The notes beneath the pieces were generated by a model that saw only the letters and a list, made by a program, of their open reading frames with translations, was not told the origin of the DNA and searched no databases. The translations under genes were made by a program, and so were the position numbers. Shown one piece after another: positions 50,070 through 58,655 of a stretch of DNA of 64,000 nt. How positions within the stretch are numbered: position 1 is the first letter of the stretch; each line of letters starts with the position of its first letter. The DNA comes from CAZRGZ01 sp964599775 (GTDB lineage: Bacteria > Patescibacteriota > Saccharimonadia > Saccharimonadales > Saccharimonadaceae). The stretch spans positions 1 to 64,000 of the forward strand of contig CAZRGZ010000001.1 in the NCBI GenBank assembly GCA_964599775.1, written 5' to 3'.

Positions 50070-51191
50070 TCAGAAGTTTAGTAAAGGTACTCGCAAAACT
50101 TTGTCGTCATGTGGTTGCACCGAGCCACGGCCATCGCGATTAGAAGTAGAGAAGTAAAGCTCATCATTATGTACCATAACCGCTCGAATGCGACCATACT
50201 CAGTAGCAAAATGTGCTCGCAAATTATGCAGTTCGACACCTGCCACCTCTACCTGATACAGTGACTGTCCGCGCAAGCCACCGAAGTATAGTGACCCATG
50301 AGCAAAGGCGAGACTCGCTGGCGCCCAAGTAGTTGCTGGGCCAGAGTGCAGTTTTGGCGTTATCATCCCTTCATGAGCTTCATCGCCCTGAATAACTGGC
50401 CAACCATAGTTACCGCCAGGTTCAATCAAATTTATCTCATCGAATCCCGTGCTAAGTCCTGAGCGCCCATGATCCGTCGACCACAAACGCCCTTCATCAT
50501 CCCATGCCAAACCCTGTGGGTTTCGATGGCCGTACGAGTACACCTTGTTGCCGAATGGATTGTCCGGCGGGATACCTCCATCGGCAGTAACACGTAAGAT
50601 TTTGCCCGCTAAAGATGAAGTATCTTGTGCAGCCTCTGAAACGCCGGCATCCCCAGTGGCCACGTACAACATACCATCCGGCCCAAAGGCTATTCGACCG
50701 CCATCATGATTACCCGATTTTGGGATACCATCAATCACCACCTGCAGCTCTACTAATCCACCATCCAGGCGGTAACGCTCCACACGATTATCGGTACTAG
50801 TCGTTTTATACACATAAACAAACTGGTTTTGTTCATAGTTTGGATCAAGAGCAAGCCCTAGTAGGCCACCTTCGCTCGTTTCACTCACTCCCGGCACCGT
50901 ATAGGTTGCTGGCTGCTCGCCAACCCGGCGTAAAGTACCAGGCCGTTCCGTGACTAACATATCACCCGATGGCAAAAAAGCCATTGCCCAAGGCACAGTT
51001 AAATCTTGTGCAATAATTTCATGAGCTTCTTCTGAGGCATTCGTTGCACCAATCTCAACCGAGCTCTCTGTAGGCTGAAAGAAAAATGCCGTAATCTGCT
51101 GCCGGAAAATTAGCAATAAGACGAGCAAAAGGAGAAGTACCGCCGCAAGCGTGATAAGAGGTATGAGCCATTTGCGCCGCACTGTTTTCAT
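50070..51191 (-). CDS. PQQ-dependent aldose dehydrogenase-like, membrane-anchored
   Basis: Beta-propeller of the soluble glucose/sorbosone dehydrogenase family (GSDH/Asd). PWAMAFLPSGDMLVTERPG, GNHDGGRIAFGPDGMLYVAT, GHRNPQGLAWD and GGNYGWP are the repeating blade motifs; the GNHDGG His is the catalytic type. One N-terminal helix (about 10-30) anchors it outside the cell. No PQQ synthesis genes are seen, so the cofactor would come from elsewhere. TGcTACACT (minus) ends 6 nt before the ATG, a leaderless start. Confidence 0.88.
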   Translation of the reverse strand: MKTVRRKWLIPLITLAAVLLLLLVLLLIFRQQITAFFFQPTESSVEIGATNASEEAHEIIAQDLTVPWAMAFLPSGDMLVTERPGTLRRVGEQPATYTVPGVSETSEGGLLGLALDPNYEQNQFVYVYKTTSTDNRVERYRLDGGLVELQVVIDGIPKSGNHDGGRIAFGPDGMLYVATGDAGVSEAAQDTSSLAGKILRVTADGGIPPDNPFGNKVYSYGHRNPQGLAWDDEGRLWSTDHGRSGLSTGFDEINLIEPGGNYGWPVIQGDEAHEGMITPKLHSGPATTWAPASLAFAHGSLYFGGLRGQSLYQVEVAGVELHNLRAHFATEYGRIRAVMVHNDELYFSTSNRDGRGSVQPHDDKVLRVPLLNF

Positions 51192-51341
51192 ATTTTAAGT
51201 GTAGCACAACGCGGCAGGGAAGAGGAGCAATTCATATTGACGAACAATGACAAAACTGCCACACTGAAATAAATGTATCCAAGCACAAGCAGCATCATTA
51301 TGATTATTGATGGCATCCTCTACAGAGGCTGTGTTGCTCAC

Positions 51342-51423
51342 GCTTGGAGCCCTTCTCGATAACCGCACGCAGCCCTCCACTTTCTGCGCGCTCCAAGCTT
51401 ACGTCAATTAACGGAGCTTTTTT
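51342..51423 (+). promoter_or_regulatory. Switch-like leader of ridA-ilvA (candidate riboswitch)
   Basis: GCTTGGAGC (51342-51350) pairs perfectly with GCTCCAAGC (51390-51398), enclosing a CGCAG/CTGCG hairpin. The first five bases of that right arm, GCTCC (51390-51394), can instead pair with GGAGC (51413-51417), which contains the ridA Shine-Dalgarno sequence. The two helices exclude each other, so folding of the upper element would free the ribosome site. A further CCTCT-AC-AGAGG stem lies at 51317-51328. I recognise no known aptamer class. Confidence 0.55.
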
Positions 51424-51792
51424 ATGGTTTATACTTTCGGCCCTTATAGCGCGATTCGACAATCTGGCAATACATTCTACCTTGCCGGGCATATTGGTGT
51501 AGACCCTCGCACTAACCAAGCTAAAAAAGATGTTGTCGCCCAAACCAAACAGGCGATAGCAAACCTAGAAACAACGCTGGAGTCTTGCGATCTAACACTC
51601 GAGCATATCGTGAAAACCACCGTTTTTCTGACCGATATGGATGATGCATCTCTTATGAACGAGGTCTACATTCAATTCTTCCACGAGCCACGCCCAGTGC
51701 GAAGTACGGTTGCTGTCAAAGAACTACCTCGCATCGCTAGTGTACCGCTTAAGGTAGAGATTGAAGCCGTGGCTTGCAAAATTGCCCAATAA
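51424..51792 (+). CDS. ridA: RidA/YjgF imine deaminase
   Basis: Hydrolyses reactive enamine/imine products made by PLP enzymes such as threonine dehydratase. The family NTFYLAGHIGVDP (about 19-31) and a C-terminal RSTVAVKELPRIASVPLKVEIEA pattern with the catalytic Arg (about 97) and Glu are present. 122 residues. GGAG lies 7 nt before the ATG. ilvA follows directly, the very enzyme whose by-product RidA removes. Confidence 0.92.
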   Translation: MVYTFGPYSAIRQSGNTFYLAGHIGVDPRTNQAKKDVVAQTKQAIANLETTLESCDLTLEHIVKTTVFLTDMDDASLMNEVYIQFFHEPRPVRSTVAVKELPRIASVPLKVEIEAVACKIAQ

Positions 51793-51812
51793 CGAAATCT
51801 ATAGGAGAAGAC

Positions 51813-52799
51813 ATGCTACAAGAAACAGCCTCACTTCAATATGTTTATGATGTCGCGCGCGTATCACCACTACAGAAAGCAACGCGGTTAAGCCACGAAC
51901 TGCAAGCCACTATTTATTTAAAACGTGAAGATACGCAAAGTGTACACTCATTTAAGCTACGCGGTGCTTACAATAAGATTTACCAATTAACAAATCGGGA
52001 AAAAGCTCAAGGTATTATTGCCGTCAGCGCTGGTAATCACGCTCAGGGTGTCGCTTTGGCTGCACAAAAGCTTGGACTATCTGCGCTCATCGTTATGCCG
52101 CGCACCACACCGCAAATTAAAGTTGATGCGGTAAAATCTTTGGGCGCAACAATTGAGCTTGTAGGAAGTACCTTTAACGACGCCTTTGAACATTGCAAGA
52201 AGCGTATTATTGAAACCAAACGTACCTTTATTCACCCCTTCGATGACCCTTTGGTAATAGCTGGGCAGGGGACAATTGGCACGGAACTTCTCGAGCAACA
52301 ACCGGCGCTGACACATATCTTCGTACCTGTCGGGGGAGGCGGGCTCCTTGCCGGTGTGGCACAAGCAGTGAAAAAGACTTGCCCGCATGTACAAATTATT
52401 GGCGTCGAACCAGAAGACAGCAACTGCATGCAAGCTGCCATACAGGCAGGCGAGCTCATTGCCTTGAAAGAAGTGGGCGCTTTTGCAGACGGCGTTGCGG
52501 TGAAACAAGCCGGCGAATATAGCTTTGCTATTGCCCGCGAGCTGGTGGATGATTTTATAACCGTAAGTACCGACCAAATTTGTACTGGCATAAAAACAAT
52601 ATTTCAAGAAACACGCAGTATTGTTGAGCCAGCAGGCGCATTAGCGGTAGCCGGCGTGTCGCAATACGCCAAAAAGCATAATGTAAAAAACACTCGCATC
52701 GCCGCCATTTGCAGCGGAGCCAATATGCCATTTGAAAAGCTTAGTTTTGTGACAGAGCGTACCACACCTAGTGTCCGTGAACAGATGTCTGTAGTATAA
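51813..52799 (+). CDS. Threonine/serine dehydratase (catabolic TdcB/IlvA type)
   Basis: PLP enzyme deaminating Thr to 2-oxobutyrate (or Ser to pyruvate). Lys in SVHSFKLRGAYNK (about 53) binds PLP, AVSAGNHAQGVA (about 75-86) and the PVGGGGLLAG phosphate loop (about 171-180) are clear, and SGANM lies near the end. There is no C-terminal ACT regulatory domain, so it is the 328-residue catabolic type. ATG 51813 follows AGGAG. Co-transcribed with ridA. Confidence 0.9.
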   Translation: MLQETASLQYVYDVARVSPLQKATRLSHELQATIYLKREDTQSVHSFKLRGAYNKIYQLTNREKAQGIIAVSAGNHAQGVALAAQKLGLSALIVMPRTTPQIKVDAVKSLGATIELVGSTFNDAFEHCKKRIIETKRTFIHPFDDPLVIAGQGTIGTELLEQQPALTHIFVPVGGGGLLAGVAQAVKKTCPHVQIIGVEPEDSNCMQAAIQAGELIALKEVGAFADGVAVKQAGEYSFAIARELVDDFITVSTDQICTGIKTIFQETRSIVEPAGALAVAGVSQYAKKHNVKNTRIAAICSGANMPFEKLSFVTERTTPSVREQMSVV

Positions 52800-52800
52800 T
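52795..52800 (+). promoter_or_regulatory. -10 TATAAT for leaderless CYTH gene
   Basis: It overlaps the ilvA stop and ends 7 nt before ATG 52808. Confidence 0.6.
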
Positions 52801-52807
52801 AGGCTTT

Positions 52808-53386
52808 ATGCAAGATGCACCAATTGAGTATGAGGTCAAGTTTTTCCCGGTCGATCATAACGAAATTCGATCTAAATTAAAAAAGCTGAACGCGACTATC
52901 AAAACACCGGAGCGTCTTATGCGTCGAGCTGTATTCAGCCACCGTGACAATGCCGAATTACAGTGTCATTATATTCGCGTCCGCCATGAAGGGGATAAAG
53001 TGACAATGAGCGCAAAATTTCATACCCCCGGCAATGGCGCCGAATCGTGGCGTGAGATTGAAACAACCGTCAGTGATTTTGAAGCGACAAAGCGTATTAT
53101 AGAATATACCGGCCTCATTTCGAAAGGCGAGCAACAAAATAAACGCGAGACTTGGCAAATGCCAGATGGGACGCTTGTAGAGCTGGAAACATGGCCCAAC
53201 TTACCACCCTATCTTGAGATTGAAGGCAGTAGCGCTGCCGCCGTACAACTCGTTGCAAAACAACTAGATTTAGACTGGGAAGACCACATTTCGGATGCAA
53301 ATTCGGTGCTTTATGCTCGCCATCTGGGCGTAAGCGAGGAAGAAATTTATAAAAATCCGCCAAAACTCATCTTTGAAACAGAATAG
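52808..53386 (+). CDS. CYTH-domain protein (class IV adenylate cyclase-like)
   Basis: CYTH enzymes bind triphosphates in a beta tunnel and act as thiamine-triphosphatases, tripolyphosphatases or cyclases. EYEVKF (residues 7-12) is the E-x-E-x-K signature, with Arg pairs in HYIRVRHEG (about 57) and LVELETWP, LEIEGSS (about 120-140) carrying acidic residues. 192 residues. Activity not deducible. The next gene copB starts 11 bp later. Confidence 0.85.
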   Translation: MQDAPIEYEVKFFPVDHNEIRSKLKKLNATIKTPERLMRRAVFSHRDNAELQCHYIRVRHEGDKVTMSAKFHTPGNGAESWREIETTVSDFEATKRIIEYTGLISKGEQQNKRETWQMPDGTLVELETWPNLPPYLEIEGSSAAAVQLVAKQLDLDWEDHISDANSVLYARHLGVSEEEIYKNPPKLIFETE

Positions 53387-53397
53387 GACTCCTCCAT

Positions 53398-55383
53398 ATG
53401 CAGCACCACGAGCACGAACATCACAATCACGATGAACACGCTGGTCACTCGGTGGCAATGTTTCGTGATAAGTTTTGGTGGAGCGTGGCATTAACTATCC
53501 CAGTGGTGGTCTACTCAGAAATGATCCAGCAGTGGCTGCATTTTACACCACCAGCGTTTTTTGGCAGCCAGTTCATTCCCTTTATTTTTAGTACCGTTTT
53601 AATGGTATACGCTGGCAGCGTTTTCATAAAAGGCGCTTTTTATGAATTAAAGAGCAAGCAGCCAGGCATGATGACACTTATTGCTATGGCAATAAGTGTG
53701 GCGTATATTTATAGTACCGTTGCACTCTTTTCACCGGGACAAACAGGCTTCTTTTGGGAGTTAGCTACGTTAATTACTATCATGATCCTCGGCCATTGGC
53801 TCGAAATGGCATCTATTCAAAAAGCAGAAAGTGCACTCGATGCCATCGCCCAGCTTTTGCCTGACACGGCTGAAAAATTAGTCGATGGCACGCCGCAAAA
53901 AATAAAAGTGAGCCAGCTAAAAGTAGGGGATAGGGTACTCGTACGGCCGGGCAGCAATGTACCGGCAGACGGGCAGGTAATCGATGGTGAATCATCGGTC
54001 AATGAAGCAGCTATTACAGGGGAATCAAAACCGGTCAGTAAACAAATGGGTGATGAGGTTGTGGCTGGCACTATTAATCAAGATGGCTCGCTCACGGTTA
54101 AGGTGACGAAGATTGGCGAAGATACTGCACTCGCCGGGATTATGCGACTGGTGCAAGAGGCACAAGCCTCCAAGTCGCACGGGCAAGTGCTGGCAGATAA
54201 AGCTGCCTTTGCACTCACGATAGTCGCACTCAGTGCTGGGCTGATTACCTTTATTACGTGGCTGTTTTTTGCCGACATTAGCTTTGCCGTACAACGGGCA
54301 GTTACCGTGATGATCATTGCTTGTCCACATGCGCTAGGGTTGGCAATTCCACTCGTGGTCGCAATTTCTACGGCGCTTTCTGCTCGCAATGGATTGCTGG
54401 TGCGTAAACGCATGGCTTTGGAATCTGCTCGTAGCATCGATTGGGTATTGTTTGACAAAACCGGCACGCTGACTAAAGGCGAACATGGCGTCACGGACAT
54501 TTGGCCTGCAGAAGGGTACGAAAAAGATACCATACTCAACTTAGCCGCTAGCCTGGAACAGCCCAGCGAGCATATCATTGGTAAAGGCATCGTCGCAGCC
54601 GCCAAGGGGCAAAAATTACGAGCGGTGAAAAACTTTCAGGCACTTGCCGGCAAAGGTGTAAGGGGAGCAATCGATGGCGTAATGTATATTGCGGCCAGCC
54701 GCAGCTATCTAAACGAAGAGGGCATTTCGCTTCCACCAGAATTAGAAAAACACGCCAATAGCGCCCGTGAAACTGGCAACTCGGAAGTATTCCTCGTCAA
54801 GGATGGAGGGGTTATTGGGGTGTTGGCATTAGCTGATCAAATTCGGGAGGAATCATACACCGCTATTGCCAACTTGAAAGAAAAAGGCATAAAGACCGCC
54901 ATGATCACCGGTGATTCTGAAGCTGTGGCAGCCTATGTGGCCGGTGAGCTTGGGATCGATCAGTATTTTGCCGAAGTGCGACCAGAGGCGAAAGCCAGTA
55001 AAGTAAAAGAGCTGCAAGAGCAAGGAAGCGTCGCTATGGTGGGCGATGGCATCAACGATGCACCAGCCCTCGCGCAGGCTACAATTGGCATTGCCATTGG
55101 CAGCGGTACAGATGTTGCTATTAAATCGGCTGATATTATTTTAACGCGCAGCGACCCGCGAGATGTCGTGAAGGTCATTGCCCTTAGTCAAGCTACTTGG
55201 CGCAAAATGGTACAAAACCTTGCCTGGGCAACCGGCTATAACGTTATCGCTATACCACTCGCCGCCGGTGTACTTGCCAGCGCCGGCATTATACTTTCAC
55301 CAGCTGTTGGAGCGGTATTTATGTCGCTATCAACCATTGTTGTGGCTATAAATGCGCAGTTGCTACGTAAGGTGCAGCTATAG
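53398..55383 (+). CDS. CopB-type heavy-metal P-type ATPase
   Basis: P1B ATPase exporting copper (possibly silver). A His-rich N-terminus (HHEHEHHNHDEH) replaces CxxC domains. The CPH membrane motif (IIACPHALG, about 304-312), DKTGTLTKGE phosphorylation site (about 352) and GDGINDAPALAQA (about 550) are all present. CPH with a His tail is the CopB (P1B-3) pattern. 661 residues. It may be co-transcribed with the CYTH gene. Confidence 0.92.
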   Translation: MQHHEHEHHNHDEHAGHSVAMFRDKFWWSVALTIPVVVYSEMIQQWLHFTPPAFFGSQFIPFIFSTVLMVYAGSVFIKGAFYELKSKQPGMMTLIAMAISVAYIYSTVALFSPGQTGFFWELATLITIMILGHWLEMASIQKAESALDAIAQLLPDTAEKLVDGTPQKIKVSQLKVGDRVLVRPGSNVPADGQVIDGESSVNEAAITGESKPVSKQMGDEVVAGTINQDGSLTVKVTKIGEDTALAGIMRLVQEAQASKSHGQVLADKAAFALTIVALSAGLITFITWLFFADISFAVQRAVTVMIIACPHALGLAIPLVVAISTALSARNGLLVRKRMALESARSIDWVLFDKTGTLTKGEHGVTDIWPAEGYEKDTILNLAASLEQPSEHIIGKGIVAAAKGQKLRAVKNFQALAGKGVRGAIDGVMYIAASRSYLNEEGISLPPELEKHANSARETGNSEVFLVKDGGVIGVLALADQIREESYTAIANLKEKGIKTAMITGDSEAVAAYVAGELGIDQYFAEVRPEAKASKVKELQEQGSVAMVGDGINDAPALAQATIGIAIGSGTDVAIKSADIILTRSDPRDVVKVIALSQATWRKMVQNLAWATGYNVIAIPLAAGVLASAGIILSPAVGAVFMSLSTIVVAINAQLLRKVQL

Positions 55384-55390
55384 CAGCGTA

Positions 55391-55444
55391 TTGTATATTT
55401 TACCATTTAGTGTTATAACTGCATACAGTACATCAGATGATGTA
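55391..55444 (+). promoter_or_regulatory. Promoter and palindromic operator
   Basis: TTGTAT (55391-55396), 17-bp spacer ending TGt, TATAAC (55414-55419). Just after the predicted +1 lies a perfect 16-bp palindrome TACATCAGATGATGTA (55429-55444), placed as a repressor site. An AGGTGG ribosome site precedes the gene at 55474. Confidence 0.6.
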
Positions 55445-55473
55445 GCTCGCTCCTTTCAGAATAGGTGGTATAA

Positions 55474-56227
55474 ATGGCACGCGATGCCGAGCTCGACCGG
55501 CTTAAGGCCGCACAAGATCTCGCATTTCAGCGCAAGCAAGATGCCTACCAGGCCATGCAGCGCGCCTGGAATCGCCGCTCTTCTGCCCGCGATACGCTGA
55601 ATCGAGCGCGCGANNNNNNNNNNNNNNNNNNNNNNNNNNNNNNNNNNNNNNNNNNNNNNNNNNNNNNNNNNNNNNNNNNNNNNNNNNNNNNNNNNNNNNN
55701 NNNNNNNNNNNNNCGAGCGCGCGAAGCAAGCATTTCACACGCGGCTGGAGAAAGTCCGCGCCGAACGCAAGCGTAAAAAGGACGACAAGCGCGCTGTAGC
55801 TGAGCGTGCCGGGGTTCCGCACCAGTACCTCGACGACGTGTGGGTCGCTAAGCAGGCCGACGGCATCATCAACATCTACTTCGGTGGTGTCGGTAAGCCG
55901 AACGGCCTAGGGCACGGCCACTACGTCATGGACCAGTACGATAGAGTCATCTATCGACGGGATCCGTTCGACCCGCATGGAGCGCAGAACTTCACTGAGC
56001 CGGTATACTGGCAAAAGGTGAAGATGAGCTTCGACAGAGACAGTGGCACATTCCAGAGCGATAACTACATCGGCATCAAGGGCGGCAAGAGTCAGAAGTC
56101 AAAGGCTCACATTGCCGTCAATGCTGATGGCGAAATCGTATATGTCCGCGACATTGGCGGTGAAGTGCTCTACGACAAGAAGAATGGTAAGGGCTACCTT
56201 CCCCCCGATCTCGACTGGAGCAAGTAG
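55474..56227 (+). CDS. GC-rich basic coiled-coil protein, broken by a scaffold gap
   Basis: Before the N run the frame gives a basic, Ala/Arg/Gln-rich helix (46 residues). After the gap a frame beginning at 55715 continues with a Lys/Arg-rich helix (KRKKDDKRAVAERAG) and a C-terminal domain with INIYFGGVG, GLGHGHYVMD and VIYRRDPFDPHG, ending at 56227. The two frames are offset by one if the gap is taken as 100 nt, so its true length is unknown. No signal peptide. No family recognised. Clearly GC-richer than its neighbours. Confidence 0.55.
55614..55713. other. Assembly gap (100 N)
   Basis: Exactly 100 unknown bases, a conventional placeholder. Both flanks carry the same 11 bases CGAGCGCGCGA (55603-55613 and 55714-55724). 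Collapsing the gap onto this overlap does not restore the reading frame. Confidence 0.98.
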
Positions 56228-56282
56228 CGAGCAGTCCTGAGCCATGACTATAAACTGGCTCATTCACTTTGTATTATTTTGG

Positions 56283-56288
56283 TAAAAT
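56283..56288 (+). promoter_or_regulatory. Extended -10 (TGgTAAAAT), leaderless
   Basis: It ends 6 nt before ATG 56295. The identical TGgTAAAAT precedes the next gene. Confidence 0.65.
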
Positions 56289-56294
56289 GTAGAT

Positions 56295-56618
56295 ATGAAT
56301 AATCAGGCGCCACAAATAGAACCTTCCAAGTCTGAGTTAATAGTAAAACTCAAGGATTTAATTAATAGTGCTCAAACGACACCTCTTGAAGAAATTTGTA
56401 AAACGGGCGATTATAAAAGTAATCCCGACCTAAAGTACCCTCAGACAAAGGGTGAATATATAGTTGATAAAGCGCTAACCTTGCTCTTAAGCCAAGACTG
56501 GGTTGACGACGATCCGGTACTAAATGAAATGGTAAGTGTGCTTAGTCAGTTAGATATCGGCGTCGATAAGCCAGAAGTATGGCTAGAACTATTTGAGCTT
56601 GCAGAGGAAGTTCAATAA
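56295..56618 (+). CDS. Small acidic protein A
   Basis: 107 residues, strongly acidic, soluble, helical; no family recognised. It has its own leaderless promoter, identical in sequence to that of the following gene. The position directly after the basic protein at 55474, and the size and charge, are what one would expect of an inhibitor or immunity partner, but that is inference only. Confidence 0.6.
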   Translation: MNNQAPQIEPSKSELIVKLKDLINSAQTTPLEEICKTGDYKSNPDLKYPQTKGEYIVDKALTLLLSQDWVDDDPVLNEMVSVLSQLDIGVDKPEVWLELFELAEEVQ

Positions 56619-56713
56619 TTGATAAGAGATGCTCAATAGCAAACAAATTTCTTAGCCCCTCCATGTTTCAAGAGCCTAATGGAGCTTCATCCCTGAAACA
56701 GAGAGCTTTATGG

Positions 56714-56719
56714 TAAAAT
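56714..56719 (+). promoter_or_regulatory. Extended -10 (TGgTAAAAT), leaderless
   Basis: It ends 6 nt before ATG 56726. Confidence 0.65.
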
Positions 56720-56725
56720 TCTTAT

Positions 56726-57028
56726 ATGAAAAGTCAAATTGATTATCTTGTAAATCAGCTTAATGAGATAGTTTCATCGGAGAAAAATGAACCAATAGAG
56801 AAACTGAGCGGATATATCGTAGGCGAGCTTATGGGTGATAGTGAGAACAAATACGCTGGGCTTTACGAAAACAATATAAAGGTTCAGCGAGTTGGCGATT
56901 TAGCAGGTAATATTGAGTGGTCAAATGGCACAACCGAAGAATTAAATGAGATGTGGCGTGAAATCAAACAGCTGATTCGTGAACTTGAAAACCGTGAACA
57001 GCAAAATCCAGCCAGAGACTATAAATAA
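56726..57028 (+). CDS. Small acidic protein B
   Basis: 100 residues, acidic, helical, no membrane segment, no family recognised. The promoter is identical to that of protein A (TGgTAAAAT and 6-nt spacing) although the proteins are not obviously alike. Its 3' end overlaps the converging YcgQ-like gene by 10 bp. Confidence 0.6.
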   Translation: MKSQIDYLVNQLNEIVSSEKNEPIEKLSGYIVGELMGDSENKYAGLYENNIKVQRVGDLAGNIEWSNGTTEELNEMWREIKQLIRELENREQQNPARDYK

Positions 57029-57789
57029 TTATACGGGTCTTTCGGTTGTGGAATAGCATTTACTTCGGTAGGGATAAGTACGGGACGGTGACCGGCGCCA
57101 GTATTGGTGACTTCGATTTTACCGGTGACTTCTGCCCATTCATCTATTTTAAGCTGCTCTTGCCAGCCGGGGAGGTACACGGCAATGGTGGCGGGGCGCG
57201 CATCAACCGTACAACACGATACCACAAAGCGCGATAGGCGGAAAATGTTCGGGTCAGGGTCATCATCTACAAAGCCTGACAGTGTGAAGGTTTTGCCAGT
57301 TTGCGCCGTCAGACCTTCATTAAGTTGTAGCACACTTGACAGTTGATACACTGTTTCAGGTTTATAGAACCAATTCGCTTCGCGCACGTATCGCTGCTCG
57401 TACTCACTCAACTGACGGCGCTCGGCCGCGTCCGAAAGGAGCGGATTGGCAGGCACAAACACAATCAGTAGTGCGACTAAAAGTGGAATCCACGCACTAC
57501 GCCGCAGCAGCCAACGGGTAAAGAGCCAAATTAGCTGCGGCCAGCTGGTAAATTCAATATCCGTTTGCTTCTTGTAGTGATACTGTGCCGCTGCCACAAG
57601 GAGCAACAAAGCAGCCGCCATCATCATCAATATAGTAAACACCTGGTAGCGCGGGTGAATATACATACCAAGCTCACCACGTGCTGCCACGAGTAAAATG
57701 GCTAAGCACACTCCAGCCGAAACTACATACCAAAACCGCCGTGGATTTCGCTGAAACAAAGCCGGTTGCTTTTTCTTTTTACCCCACAT
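57019..57789 (-). CDS. TIGR03943/YcgQ-like membrane protein
   Basis: Partner protein of YcgR-type permeases. Four hydrophobic helices (about 20-65 and 85-120) precede a soluble, beta-rich C-terminal domain with a FVVSCCTVDARP-like Cys-Cys pair (about 195) that could bind metal. ATG 57789 (MWGKKKK) overlaps the permease stop by 11 bp; a longer start at 57807 is less likely. 256 residues. Function of the pair is not settled; metal or gas handling is possible. Confidence 0.78.
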   Translation of the reverse strand: MWGKKKKQPALFQRNPRRFWYVVSAGVCLAILLVAARGELGMYIHPRYQVFTILMMMAAALLLLVAAAQYHYKKQTDIEFTSWPQLIWLFTRWLLRRSAWIPLLVALLIVFVPANPLLSDAAERRQLSEYEQRYVREANWFYKPETVYQLSSVLQLNEGLTAQTGKTFTLSGFVDDDPDPNIFRLSRFVVSCCTVDARPATIAVYLPGWQEQLKIDEWAEVTGKIEVTNTGAGHRPVLIPTEVNAIPQPKDPYNYL

Positions 57790-58648
57790 ACGACACCCCA
57801 ATACCAATCAACAAACTTAACACTAGTGTACCAACAGAAATAAGCGCAATCGCCCGTACTGTATACGTTCCTTTCAGCATAGCGAGCACTTTAATATCCA
57901 CCAGCGGTCCGGCCACCATAAAGGCCAAAAGTGCCCCATAGCGAAACAGGCCAGCGTAAGCAAGCGCAAAGAACGCATCAACATTGGAACAAATAGAAAT
58001 AATAAACCCTATGGCAATCATAACTGCGGTGCCAATGAAGTAATTTTCACCCAAGCCACTCAGTAGCTCCTGGCTTAAACCAAACTGTATAACCGCCGCC
58101 AAAAAGCCACCGACACAAAGTAATTTAAACATTGTCCAAAATTCAGCTGCAAACGACAGTGCGTACGATTCACTATGACCTTTTTTATGATCGGGATGAC
58201 AAGTTTCGGCAAATTGTTTCGTCAGTGCTTTTTTGCCCAAACGCCCTACCAGCTCTCCCAACAACAGAGCTAACACAAAACCACCGGCAAGCCGTGCCGG
58301 TAGCATCCAGGGCACATTCCGAAAGGCTTCGTATGTCGTGAGAATCGTAATAGGGTTTAAAATAGGGGCCGCCAATAAGAAGGTAGTTGCTTCAGCCACG
58401 GTAAAACCTTTGCGCATGAGACCACGAGTCAGCGGCACATTACCGCATTCACACACCGGTAAGGCAAAACCAAAACAAGCTACCAAAACTCGCCGCACCA
58501 CGACATTTTTTGGCAACCGATGGATAATTTTGTCAAAAAAATGATACTTTTGCAATGCCACCGAAAGCAAAGCACCAAGCACCAAGAATGGTGTGGCGCC
58601 AATAATCACGCTTAAAGCAACGGTCAGGATGTCTTGAATATTCTGCAT
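57779..58648 (-). CDS. ArsP_1/YcgR-type permease (DUF318)
   Basis: About eight membrane helices. The family signature PVCECGNVPLTRGLMRKG (about 65-82) with its CEC pair is diagnostic, and LLAAPILNPITI (about 91-102) and SICSNVDAFFA (about 215) match too. It pairs with the YcgQ-like gene downstream (11-bp overlap). Members export organoarsenicals or are linked to stress; substrate here unknown. DUF389 ends 7 bp upstream, so the three form an operon. Confidence 0.88.
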   Translation of the reverse strand: MQNIQDILTVALSVIIGATPFLVLGALLSVALQKYHFFDKIIHRLPKNVVVRRVLVACFGFALPVCECGNVPLTRGLMRKGFTVAEATTFLLAAPILNPITILTTYEAFRNVPWMLPARLAGGFVLALLLGELVGRLGKKALTKQFAETCHPDHKKGHSESYALSFAAEFWTMFKLLCVGGFLAAVIQFGLSQELLSGLGENYFIGTAVMIAIGFIISICSNVDAFFALAYAGLFRYGALLAFMVAGPLVDIKVLAMLKGTYTVRAIALISVGTLVLSLLIGIGVSYVG

Positions 58649-58655
58649 AATCTAT

